Part shown: piece after piece, positions 26,487 through 33,472 of the stretch
Layout: every line of letters begins with the position of its first letter
Position numbering within the stretch: the stretch's first letter is position 1
NCBI GenBank assembly: GCA_036378535.1
Contig: DASUWH010000024.1
Location: 5,665 to 69,664 of the forward strand
Direction: 5' to 3'
Origin: Gp1-AA122 sp036378535
Lineage (GTDB): Bacteria > Acidobacteriota > Terriglobia > Terriglobales > Acidobacteriaceae
Length of the DNA stretch: 64,000 bases
Notes under the pieces: generated by a model
Databases searched by the model: none
Told to the model about the DNA's origin: nothing
The model's input: only the letters and a program-made list of their open reading frames with translations
Translations under genes and position numbers: made by a program

Positions 26487-26935
26487 TTACTGGTCTCGAA
26501 TCACGGGCATGCTGTAATGCCGCGGCGACGTGTCATCTTTCTGCAGCATGCGATCCCAGTCGGCACGCAGGATCATTTCGCGAACCAGAAATCGGGTCTC
26601 GCGGTTGTCATCATCGACACGCAACGCAATCTCATTTTTTCGCAAGCGAAAGTCGACTTCCTGAGCCAGGGGAAGAACATTCTTCGAAGGTTTGCCCACA
26701 ATCACATAACCACCTTTTCGCCGACGAGCGTGTACTCGGGACAAACCTCGAGGGCTTGCGGGCGCGAATTCCCCGACAAGGCGGCAACTATGCCGTGATC
26801 CGGCAGGCAGTCTCCCATATGCATTCGTACGATCGTGCCGTGTCGGTAAATCCCGATCTGCTGGGCAGCCGAGGTGATCGCCAGGAAAACTAAGGCACCG
26901 CAGATGTGGAGCATAAGCCGGCAGGGAAATCTCAT
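26487..26935 (-). pseudogene. Secreted small protein gene split by a frameshift
   Basis: From ATG 26935 the frame gives a signal peptide (MRFPCRLMLHICGALVFLAITSA), then IGIYRHGTIVRMHMGDCLPD and CPEYTLVGEKVV, and stops at about 26702. In the -1 frame the product continues as YVIVGKPSKNVLPLAQEVDF, RLRKNEIALRVDDDNRETRF and LVREMILRADWDRML down to 26487. The two halves join naturally at EKVV/YVIVG, around GAAAAGGTGG near 26700. I do not know the family. Confidence 0.55.
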
Positions 26936-27044
26936 GTATCGTGCATCGGCCAGGATGCCGATGCGCTGAGGTTTTCCAAGGAAAATCGGCTTACGTTGGT
27001 AATGACCAGAGGAGGGGACACCTATCGTCCCCTTCATCGTGACG

Positions 27045-27701
27045 CTAGTTAGACAGCGGCTTTGCAGTCGTGCCCGGCTTGACCCCGACATGCTTCTGAG
27101 CTTCGGCAATGAGCTGCTGTACCTTATCTTTATTCTCGTAGTTAGGATTGGTGGACAATAGTTTCTGCCATGTCGCAACCGCGCTCTTGATGTCCATCTT
27201 GCCTTGCCATTGCACCACGCCGAGATTAAACAGGGCGTTGGCTTTATTGGGTTCGTAGCTGAGAACCTTGTTGAATTCCTGAATGGCGGAGTCCGGATTA
27301 CCCGTGTACCAATACGCGGTTGCCAGATCGGTGCGTACGTTGGTGTTCGAGGGCTGGATGTTCAAAGCGCGCTGGTAGTAGGCGATCGCCGTCGGATAAT
27401 CCTGAACGTCGTAATAGACGTTCCCGATTTTGCTCAGCAAATCAGGATCGTTCGGGTTTGTTTTCGCCTGTTCCAGCAGCGGCGCGGCTTGCGTATCTGC
27501 CATCTTGCGCAGCTGTTCGGGAGTGGGCTGCGTGCTCGGATTCGGCGCCGCGGCGGTGCTTTCCACATTGGCGGCCGAGGCCGGTGACTGCGATCCGCGG
27601 ATGAACCATCCACCGGCAACGCCTAACAGCAGGCAGACCACCGCCAGGGTATACGCTTGCACGCCAGTCCATGCGGTTGCTTGGTTTTTGTTCTCAGACA
27701 T
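27045..27701 (-). CDS. Membrane-anchored TPR-repeat protein
   Basis: A 218-residue protein with one N-terminal transmembrane helix (about residues 15-36), a low-complexity linker rich in Ala/Pro/Thr, then TPR repeats: DPDLLSKIGNVYYDVQDYPT, AIAYYQRALNIQPSNTNVRT, DLATAYWYTGNPDSAIQEFN and KANALFNLGVVQWQGKM. The layout resembles CcmH/NrfG-type TPR proteins of cytochrome maturation, but no ccm genes are nearby. It is a clear paralogue of the next gene upstream (27723-28376), with 21 bases between them. Confidence 0.8.
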   Translation of the reverse strand: MSENKNQATAWTGVQAYTLAVVCLLLGVAGGWFIRGSQSPASAANVESTAAAPNPSTQPTPEQLRKMADTQAAPLLEQAKTNPNDPDLLSKIGNVYYDVQDYPTAIAYYQRALNIQPSNTNVRTDLATAYWYTGNPDSAIQEFNKVLSYEPNKANALFNLGVVQWQGKMDIKSAVATWQKLLSTNPNYENKDKVQQLIAEAQKHVGVKPGTTAKPLSN

Positions 27702-27722
27702 TGCTTGGGTACTTCCTTTCGT

Positions 27723-28376
27723 CTAGTTCTTAACCGTTTTCGATTGCTCTTTCACTTCCGCCATGAGTTTCTGTACTTGCGACTTCTTGTCGGCGGCCAG
27801 GCTGGGGTTCGACTTGAGCAGCTGGTTCCAGGCTGCTAAAGCGCTGGCGGCGTCCTTTTTCTCACGCCATTCGATCATGCCCAGGTTGAACAAGGAGTTC
27901 GAATCTTTGGGATCGGTCTGAAGCGCCTGGCGGAGTTGCTGCAGCGCTCCATCCACATCCCCCGTGTAGTAAAGGCACGAGGCCAGCTCGGTGCGGATAG
28001 CCACGTTTTTCGGATCGAGCTGCAGCGCCTTTGTGTAGTAATCCGAAGCCTCTTTGAACTGATGCGCGGAGCGATAAACGTTTCCGACCTCGATGAGCAG
28101 GCTGGGGTCGCCGGGATTGACACGGAGTTTGGCCAGCAGCGGCTCGGATTGCTTGTCCGCCATATGCTTCATCTGCTCGAGTGTGGGCATCTGGCCGGAA
28201 TGTCCCGGGATGCCCGGCGCGCCGGTAGCAGCCTGAGAGTTGGGAGCAGGCATCGGCGGTTGAGGCGAGGCCGAGCCCCGCAGCAAATATCCAAGGGCCG
28301 CGCCCAGAACCAGGCAGATGGCGGACAGCACATAGACCTGTCTGGCTTGCCAACCCGGCCGTGGTGATGAATCCAT
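27723..28376 (-). CDS. Membrane-anchored TPR-repeat protein, paralogue
   Basis: A 217-residue protein with the same plan as its neighbour: transmembrane helix at about residues 10-31, a Pro/Ala-rich linker, then TPRs (DPSLLIEVGNVYRSAHQFKE, ASDYYTKALQLDPKNVAIRT, ELASCLYYTGDVDGALQQLR, DSNSLFNLGMIEWREKKDA). It arose by tandem duplication with the 27045 gene and is first in the two-gene operon. A perfect CRP-type palindrome lies 86 bases upstream of its start. Confidence 0.8.
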   Translation of the reverse strand: MDSSPRPGWQARQVYVLSAICLVLGAALGYLLRGSASPQPPMPAPNSQAATGAPGIPGHSGQMPTLEQMKHMADKQSEPLLAKLRVNPGDPSLLIEVGNVYRSAHQFKEASDYYTKALQLDPKNVAIRTELASCLYYTGDVDGALQQLRQALQTDPKDSNSLFNLGMIEWREKKDAASALAAWNQLLKSNPSLAADKKSQVQKLMAEVKEQSKTVKN

Positions 28377-28461
28377 AGTGGTTGCTCCTGCGCTTTCTCC
28401 GCTGCACTAGATAAGTTACGAGAAGGGGAAGGGCGGGACAGCATGTGCAATCACAGAGCCG

Positions 28462-28477
28462 TGTGACGCGGATCACA
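28462..28477. promoter_or_regulatory. CRP/FNR-superfamily binding site
   Basis: TGTGACGCGGATCACA is a perfect TGTGA-N6-TCACA. It lies in the divergent gap between the TPR operon (start 28376) and the membrane protein gene at 28610. Confidence 0.55.
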
Positions 28478-28520
28478 GGTCCTTTGCCTGACCCCGAGAG
28501 TGCGTAGGAAAATTCCACGA

Positions 28521-28545
28521 ACGCGGACAGGAATGTCCGCGCCAC
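28521..28545. repeat. Palindromic repeat (GCGGACA/TGTCCGC)
   Basis: CGCGGACAGGAATGTCCGCG plus GCCAC, the same half-element as at 139-163. It lies between the two CRP-type sites of this gap. Confidence 0.65.
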
Positions 28546-28559
28546 AGACGATTCGCTGG

Positions 28560-28575
28560 TGTGATGCGGCTCACA
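28560..28575. promoter_or_regulatory. CRP/FNR-superfamily binding site
   Basis: TGTGATGCGGCTCACA is a perfect TGTGA-N6-TCACA, 35 bases upstream of the start codon at 28610. Confidence 0.55.
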
Positions 28576-28609
28576 TCGAGGACAGGCATACGCGGGATAG
28601 AGTCGAGAC

Positions 28610-29050
28610 ATGCCTGTCTTTGCCATCCTGACGAATCGTAAGCGCGCTCTGATCGCGCTGATTCATGCCGGCGTCTTTTGGGGGTTGGCAGTCCGTGATT
28701 TTGCGGTGTCCAGCCGGCTCGGCGGAATTCTGGGGGGCAGCTCAGGCATGAGCCGCAGCATCGCCTTTTTCGTCGTGTATCTGATTGTGACAATTGTGCT
28801 GGGTTATCTGTTGAGTATCTCCAGGTGCGCCAACGAGCAACTTTACTTTGGCCTGTGCACGGCCAGCGCAAGCACGGGGTTACTGCGAGCTATGGTGGGC
28901 GATTCCGCGTTCCCTGCGGGACAGTATCTTCGCATGGCGCTGCTGGCGTGCGCGGTGCTGGCCGGATTTGTGATCCTGCGGCTGCACTCGGCGCAGCCAA
29001 TGGCAGTAGCTAATACGTGCGCTCCTGAAGCTGAGAACGCGGACCTGTAG
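28610..29050 (+). CDS. Four-helix membrane protein of unknown function
   Basis: A 146-residue protein with hydrophobic helices at about residues 15-30, 48-67, 72-92 and 105-125. No charged catalytic motif is visible. It is divergent from the TPR operon, and the shared gap contains two CRP-type palindromes, so both may respond to the same regulator. The family is not recognised. Confidence 0.55.
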   Translation: MPVFAILTNRKRALIALIHAGVFWGLAVRDFAVSSRLGGILGGSSGMSRSIAFFVVYLIVTIVLGYLLSISRCANEQLYFGLCTASASTGLLRAMVGDSAFPAGQYLRMALLACAVLAGFVILRLHSAQPMAVANTCAPEAENADL

Positions 29051-29142
29051 GCTCCGGTTGACGCGCAACGCCGTCTGTGACCATGACATTTTGTTGCGCC
29101 GCCAGTTCGAATTAGCGCGACAATAGGTAATAGGAATCGGCT

Positions 29143-29589
29143 ATGTTCGTCCTCATCCTAGCCGCCGGTTCATTTCTGGTATTTCTCGCCGTCCTCGGGT
29201 GCCTCCTGGTAGCGCACACACTCGAATCGCGCGAGATCACCCGCAAGCGGAACGTGTGGACATCCCGCCACCCGGTGAGATTGCTATCCATCACGCAAGC
29301 CTTCGAGCCGGTCTATGCGCCCTTATGGGAGGCGCCGATTGCAGTCTTGGAACTGGTCAGTTCAGCCAGGTCGGGAGTTGCCGCGGGACGCCTGCAACCC
29401 ATCTTCCGGCGGGCGGCTTCCTGTTTTCCCGAAATCTATGAGGGCTGCGAATTCGTGCAATGGCTGGAATTTTTGGAATGTGAGGATCTCGTCTACTGGG
29501 ATCCTGAACGCAACAAAGTATTCATCAGCGAAAAGGGCAAAGAATTCCTGGCCAACCGCTTTGTCACCGACGCCCTGCTGGAAGCCTGA
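29143..29589 (+). CDS. Hypothetical membrane-anchored protein
   Basis: A 148-residue protein with one N-terminal hydrophobic helix (residues 3-26) and a cytosolic C-terminal half reading EGCEFVQWLEFLECEDLVYW...VFISEKGKEFLANRF, which has the shape of a winged-helix (wHTH) wing and turn. A DNA-binding role is speculative. No family is recognised. Confidence 0.5.
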   Translation: MFVLILAAGSFLVFLAVLGCLLVAHTLESREITRKRNVWTSRHPVRLLSITQAFEPVYAPLWEAPIAVLELVSSARSGVAAGRLQPIFRRAASCFPEIYEGCEFVQWLEFLECEDLVYWDPERNKVFISEKGKEFLANRFVTDALLEA

Positions 29590-29752
29590 AAGCCGTCCGG
29601 TTCCCCCAACCGTTTTTTTCGACCTGGGACAGCTAAACCCAGGAACTGTAATCGCCAGCGCTGATGCTCCTTATAAGTATTTTGAATTTCAGGAACGTCA
29701 AGAATCACGGTACATTGCCACCCAGGTGGGCTCGGAAAACCAAGGGGGCGGT

Positions 29753-30094
29753 GTGAAGATATCCAGGCTGGGGGTACTCGCGTTTGTTCTATTGCTTTGC
29801 GCAGGCGTTCTGGCTCAGGAGACTTCTAAACCTGCCCAGCAAGCTTCGCATTCTCGGCATAGCAAGGTAGTTCGCATGGCTGGCAAGGTCAGTAGTGACG
29901 GAACTAAATTCGTGGAAGGCGCAAGGCAGAGGATCTGGCTCGTCAAGAATGTGGAGATGCTAAAAGGCTACGAGGGCCAGGAGGCCAATCTAAGAGGCGA
30001 GGTCGCGCCGGAGACAAACGCTATTCAGGTGCTCTCCATCAGCCCGCAAGTCAGTCATACGGCGAATTGGGGCGATTCAGCGTTTCGGCGATGA
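29753..30094 (+). CDS. Secreted small beta-domain protein, DUF5818-like
   Basis: A 113-residue protein from GTG 29753, with a signal peptide (VKISRLGVLAFVLLLCAGVLAQ) and a domain reading VRMAGKVSSDGTKFVEGARQ...LKGYEGQEANLRGEV, similar in layout to the protein at 8496. The GTG is preceded by AGGGGGCG. An overlapping frame starting at 29315 has no signal peptide and is antisense-like to its neighbour. The function is unknown. Confidence 0.55.
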   Translation: MKISRLGVLAFVLLLCAGVLAQETSKPAQQASHSRHSKVVRMAGKVSSDGTKFVEGARQRIWLVKNVEMLKGYEGQEANLRGEVAPETNAIQVLSISPQVSHTANWGDSAFRR

Positions 30095-30138
30095 ACGGTT
30101 CTCGGGGGAGAGAATGGTGGGGTAGTCATGCCCGACCA

Positions 30139-30942
30139 TTATTTCGGGACCCACTGCGGATGCGCGCTGAACAATCCCTGGGTGACGCAGATCTGGTAGG
30201 CGAGGAAAACTCCGAAGCACAGACTGACTAATCCGGCAGCCAGGCCGAACTTGCGGTTCAGGTTCTGAAACCGATTGCCGAAGAAGCGGAAGGTGGAGGC
30301 GATGCTCATGGTGATGAGCATCATGCCGGCGATGGTGCCCACGCCGAAGACGATCAGATAAGCGATGGCCCAGCGCGGATTGCGGATACTGGCCAGAATC
30401 AGCAGGGTGACCGCGGCCGAACCTGCCAGCCCATGCACGATCCCAATCAGCAGCGGTCGCAGCATCTGGTAGACGCCCTTATTCCCGAATTTCTCGTCCA
30501 GATGCGCGACGCTGGCCTCCAACTCCGGGTGCGAATGCTCCGGCCCGTGCTCATGGGGATGGTCGTGAACCAGGTCTCCGTGATGATGAGGATGTGAGTG
30601 CACCAGGTTTCCGGCTGACCCGCCCGCCGGGACGGAAGGCAGACCCTGGAAAAAACTGGTCAGGTTCCAGCCGCCCAGCACGATCAGCATCACCCCGACC
30701 GAAAGCTCCATGCCCAGGCCAATGCGCGGCGGAATTACCAGATTAAAAAGAATGATGGCGGTGCCCACGGCGAAGATCGTCACCGTGTGGCCGAGTCCCC
30801 AGAAAGCTCCGACCAAAGCGGCCCGCCCGGTGTTGGGTTGCTGGCTGACTATTGTGGTTACCGCGATCACGTGATCGGGATCGGTGGCATGACGCATGCC
30901 GAGGAAAAAGCCCACCGCGATGATGGATAGCAAACCGACCAT
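30139..30942 (-). CDS. Nickel/cobalt transporter-like (HoxN/UreH type) membrane protein
   Basis: A 267-residue protein with about six helices. The N-terminal helix holds HATDPDH, the HX4DH metal-recognition signature of NiCoT permeases, followed by GLGHT. A central cytosolic loop is very His-rich (HSHPHHHGDLVHDHPHEHG and HSHPELEA), as in metal-binding loops. The second half repeats GIVHGLAGSAAVTLL. This fits UreH/HupE-like Ni2+ transporters. No urease or hydrogenase genes are adjacent. The start at 30942 avoids a Cys-rich non-coding extension. Confidence 0.8.
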   Translation of the reverse strand: MVGLLSIIAVGFFLGMRHATDPDHVIAVTTIVSQQPNTGRAALVGAFWGLGHTVTIFAVGTAIILFNLVIPPRIGLGMELSVGVMLIVLGGWNLTSFFQGLPSVPAGGSAGNLVHSHPHHHGDLVHDHPHEHGPEHSHPELEASVAHLDEKFGNKGVYQMLRPLLIGIVHGLAGSAAVTLLILASIRNPRWAIAYLIVFGVGTIAGMMLITMSIASTFRFFGNRFQNLNRKFGLAAGLVSLCFGVFLAYQICVTQGLFSAHPQWVPK

Positions 30943-31092
30943 GAATGTTCCAGTAGTGTAACCCCGCGGGGAGCATGGCGGATACGCTACTCCCGACGGG
31001 CACAATGAATTCGGCGAGCAGGAACGATTTGTGCATATCCAGACCTGGGTGAGGCAGTTGCAAACACAGCCTCCGGCGGCGACAATCAATCG

Positions 31093-31515
31093 GTGAGCAA
31101 GAAAGCCGAATCCAGCAAGCGAATGGCGCGGACTGCGTCGCGCAAAGGAAGTGCCTCGGTCTCATCAGCCGTAAGCCGCTCATTTCGCCCGGGTGCGATT
31201 GTGCTCGCCACTCTCCGCGATCCCAGAGAAAAATTCTGGGGAGCGCTCCTGGCAATGGATCCGGCCGGCGTCAGCTTGCAGGGGCTGGAGCTGTCGTCCT
31301 TCGAAGATGCAACCTCCGCCGTGATCGCGGGAGAATCGCTCCACACCGCCGTTCTGTTCTTTCCCATGCACCGGGTTGAGCGCATCGAGCTGGATATGCC
31401 GGAAGGCACTCTGCCGTCGTTATCGCAACGATTCCAGTCGCGCACCGGCATGGACGCCGGCGCGGCTCTCACCCAGACAGCTGACTATGGCGCAGCCAGG
31501 AAAGCGGGCGTGTGA
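31093..31515 (+). CDS. Hypothetical small protein (possible SRP/Sm-like fold)
   Basis: A 140-residue protein with a basic Ser-rich N terminus (about 30 residues) followed by a compact beta-rich core: FRPGAIVLATLRDPREKFWG, ALLAMDPAGVSLQGLEL and LFFPMHRVERIELD. The strand pattern is reminiscent of small Sm-like or YgdR-like barrels, but this is weak. The GTG start is at 31093. It overlaps the phosphatidyltransferase gene by 4 bases (GTGA), so the two are translationally coupled. Confidence 0.55.
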   Translation: MSKKAESSKRMARTASRKGSASVSSAVSRSFRPGAIVLATLRDPREKFWGALLAMDPAGVSLQGLELSSFEDATSAVIAGESLHTAVLFFPMHRVERIELDMPEGTLPSLSQRFQSRTGMDAGAALTQTADYGAARKAGV

Positions 31516-32102
31516 AAGTTTCCAGCATCCTTTCCGCTCCCAACCAGCTCACGCTGTTGCGCATGGTATTCCTGCCTTTCATCGTCAACAGCCTGGTTGA
31601 CAATCATTACCGCACCGCCATGATCCTGTTCGTGCTGGCGGGCCTGAGCGATGCCCTGGACGGATTCCTGGCCCGCACCCTGCACCAGCAGAGCATGTTG
31701 GGACAGTACCTCGATCCGATCGCCGACAAACTGCTCCTGAGCACCATGTTCATGGTGCTGTCGATCCTCCACAAGATTCCCTGGAAGTTCACGGTGCTGG
31801 TGTTCAGCCGCGACGTATCGATCTTAGGCGTGGGGACGGTTCTCTACGCGATTGCCGGCCTGCGGGATTTTCGTCCCAGCATCTTTGGCAAAGCCAATAC
31901 CCTGGCCCAAGTCATCACCGTGGTCTTCGTCATGTTGATGGTGATATACCCGGCGCGCTGGGTCTACATTATTCGCTGGGCGGGCCTGCGCGCTACGTTC
32001 ACCTTCACGATCATCTCAGCTCTGCATTACATCTACCTGGTCGGCATCCGGCTGCGCACCCACAACCATAGTTCCAGCCTTGTGCATGCACCGGGGCGGT
32101 AG
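31512..32102 (+). CDS. CDP-alcohol phosphatidyltransferase (PgsA-like)
   Basis: A 196-residue integral membrane enzyme of phospholipid synthesis. The catalytic motif D-x2-DG-x2-AR-x8-G-x3-D-x3-D is complete (DALDGFLAR and GQYLDPIAD). About five to six helices follow the expected pattern. The family includes phosphatidylglycerophosphate synthase and cardiolipin synthase; the start SAPNQLTLLRMVFLPF is PgsA-like. The start codon GTG overlaps the preceding gene by 4 bases. Confidence 0.85.
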   Translation: MKVSSILSAPNQLTLLRMVFLPFIVNSLVDNHYRTAMILFVLAGLSDALDGFLARTLHQQSMLGQYLDPIADKLLLSTMFMVLSILHKIPWKFTVLVFSRDVSILGVGTVLYAIAGLRDFRPSIFGKANTLAQVITVVFVMLMVIYPARWVYIIRWAGLRATFTFTIISALHYIYLVGIRLRTHNHSSSLVHAPGR

Positions 32103-32129
32103 CAGGGCAGAGAAGTTGGCTTTCTAACT

Positions 32130-32450
32130 TAACCCTAATACGAACATCACCATCAGCAACAATGCTGGACGCGGAATTTTTTCCAGCATTCACATGACTA
32201 TTCGACTGAAGGTAGCAATTATCACTGGAAACGGTGCCGAAGGTATCCGCGTGCAGGATGGGTCGGTGTTGCGGACGGACTTTGTAGCGCCGATCGTGAA
32301 CAACATCACCGGAAACGGAACGGCAGGTGTTAATTTAGGAGACTTTGCGCACGCTTTTTTCGGGAACGACAGATCCCATCAACATAACGGACAATCTGGG
32401 CGGCACCGACGTCTACTACGCGGGACACCATTACCCATTGGCCGAAGCCT
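32130..32450 (+). pseudogene. Remnant of a parallel beta-helix protein
   Basis: Fragments NITISNNAGRGIFS and VAIITGNGAEGIRVQDGSVL with VNNITGNGTAGVNLGDF read in one frame, then in a shifted frame PINITDNLGGTDVYY. These are consecutive rungs of a beta-helix with Asn/Gly turns. There is no start, and at least one frameshift. Its end overlaps the 3' end of the convergent LysR gene. Confidence 0.55.
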
Positions 32451-33339
32451 CGGATTTCTTGCCGGCACGCTCGCGCAGCAGCGCAATGAAGGCGGTGCTG
32501 GAGCGAGGCAAGGTCCGGTCGCGCCGATAGGCTAGGCCAAGTTCCCGCCACAGTTCGGCGTCTTCCAACTCAATCAGCTTAACGCGGCCAGCCTCCACTT
32601 CGTCTCGGGCGAAGGCCGCACTGATAAGAGAAACGCCGAGGTCGGCAGCCACGAAGCTCTTGATCATGCCCACGCTGGGAAGTTCCATGCGTACCTGCAT
32701 TTCGGAGGCATACTCACGAAATAAGCGATCCATCCACCGCCGGCTGTGGCCGGTTTTGGGTAAGAGCAGCGGTTGTTTGACGATGTCCCTTACTGCGACC
32801 GCCCTCTGCTTGGATAACGGATTCTTAGGGCTGACCATCAGCATCAACTTATCGCGGAAGACCGGCTGCGTCTTTAAACTCGACGATTTCACCGGCAGTG
32901 TAACGATACCCACATCAATCGCGCCCGCCTCGAGCTTTTCCAGAATCTTATAGCTGAAATTGCGGTAGATGCTGATTTGAACAGCGGGATAGCGGCGGCA
33001 GTATTCCGCGAAAACTTCCGGAAGAACGTATAAGCAAGTCGCCTCATTGGCGCCAACCAGCAGCGTGCCCCGTGGCGTGCGGCCATGGTCGGCGACCGCC
33101 ATCAGCGATTCGTCGCGCATGTTCTTGAGGCGCTCAGCGTATTCATAAAAGACCTGGCCGGCAGGAGTCAGCTTCACGGATTTTCCGGAGCGATCGAGCA
33201 ACCGGTCTCCGTACTCCTGCTCCAGTTGCCGGATTTGAGCGCTAACCGCCGACTGGGATCGAAACACTTTCTCACCGGCGCGCGAGAAACTGCCCTGCTT
33301 GGCAACTTCCAGAAACGTGATGAGCTGGTCAAAGTCCAT
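32431..33339 (-). CDS. LysR-family transcriptional regulator
   Basis: A 302-residue regulator with an N-terminal winged HTH (FDQLITFLEVAKQGSFSRAG, then KVFRSQSAVSAQIRQLEQ) and a C-terminal effector domain (VGANEATCLYVLPEVF..., AGAIDVGIVTLPV, SFVAADLGVSLISAAF). This is the CysB/CbbR-like layout. The start at ATG 33339 (MDFDQL) is chosen over a TTG 13 codons upstream. The inducer and target are unknown; the divergent gene encodes the kinase-BNR fusion protein, a natural target candidate. Confidence 0.88.
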   Translation of the reverse strand: MDFDQLITFLEVAKQGSFSRAGEKVFRSQSAVSAQIRQLEQEYGDRLLDRSGKSVKLTPAGQVFYEYAERLKNMRDESLMAVADHGRTPRGTLLVGANEATCLYVLPEVFAEYCRRYPAVQISIYRNFSYKILEKLEAGAIDVGIVTLPVKSSSLKTQPVFRDKLMLMVSPKNPLSKQRAVAVRDIVKQPLLLPKTGHSRRWMDRLFREYASEMQVRMELPSVGMIKSFVAADLGVSLISAAFARDEVEAGRVKLIELEDAELWRELGLAYRRDRTLPRSSTAFIALLRERAGKKSEASANG

Positions 33340-33472
33340 GAGGTTGTCGCCGATTATAACGGAGTGCACAACTTTCAATCTGTGTCTTGGACCTTTTCTC
33401 AGAGAGGAAGGCTGGGTCGCGTTGACGGACCTCCGACTGCCAGCCTAGGATGACTTCCCAGAGGAGCTGATC

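Noticed and set aside
26690..26710. Programmed -1 frameshift at GAAAAGG
   Set aside because: It is not a good slippery heptamer and there is no clear downstream stem. A simple indel is more likely.
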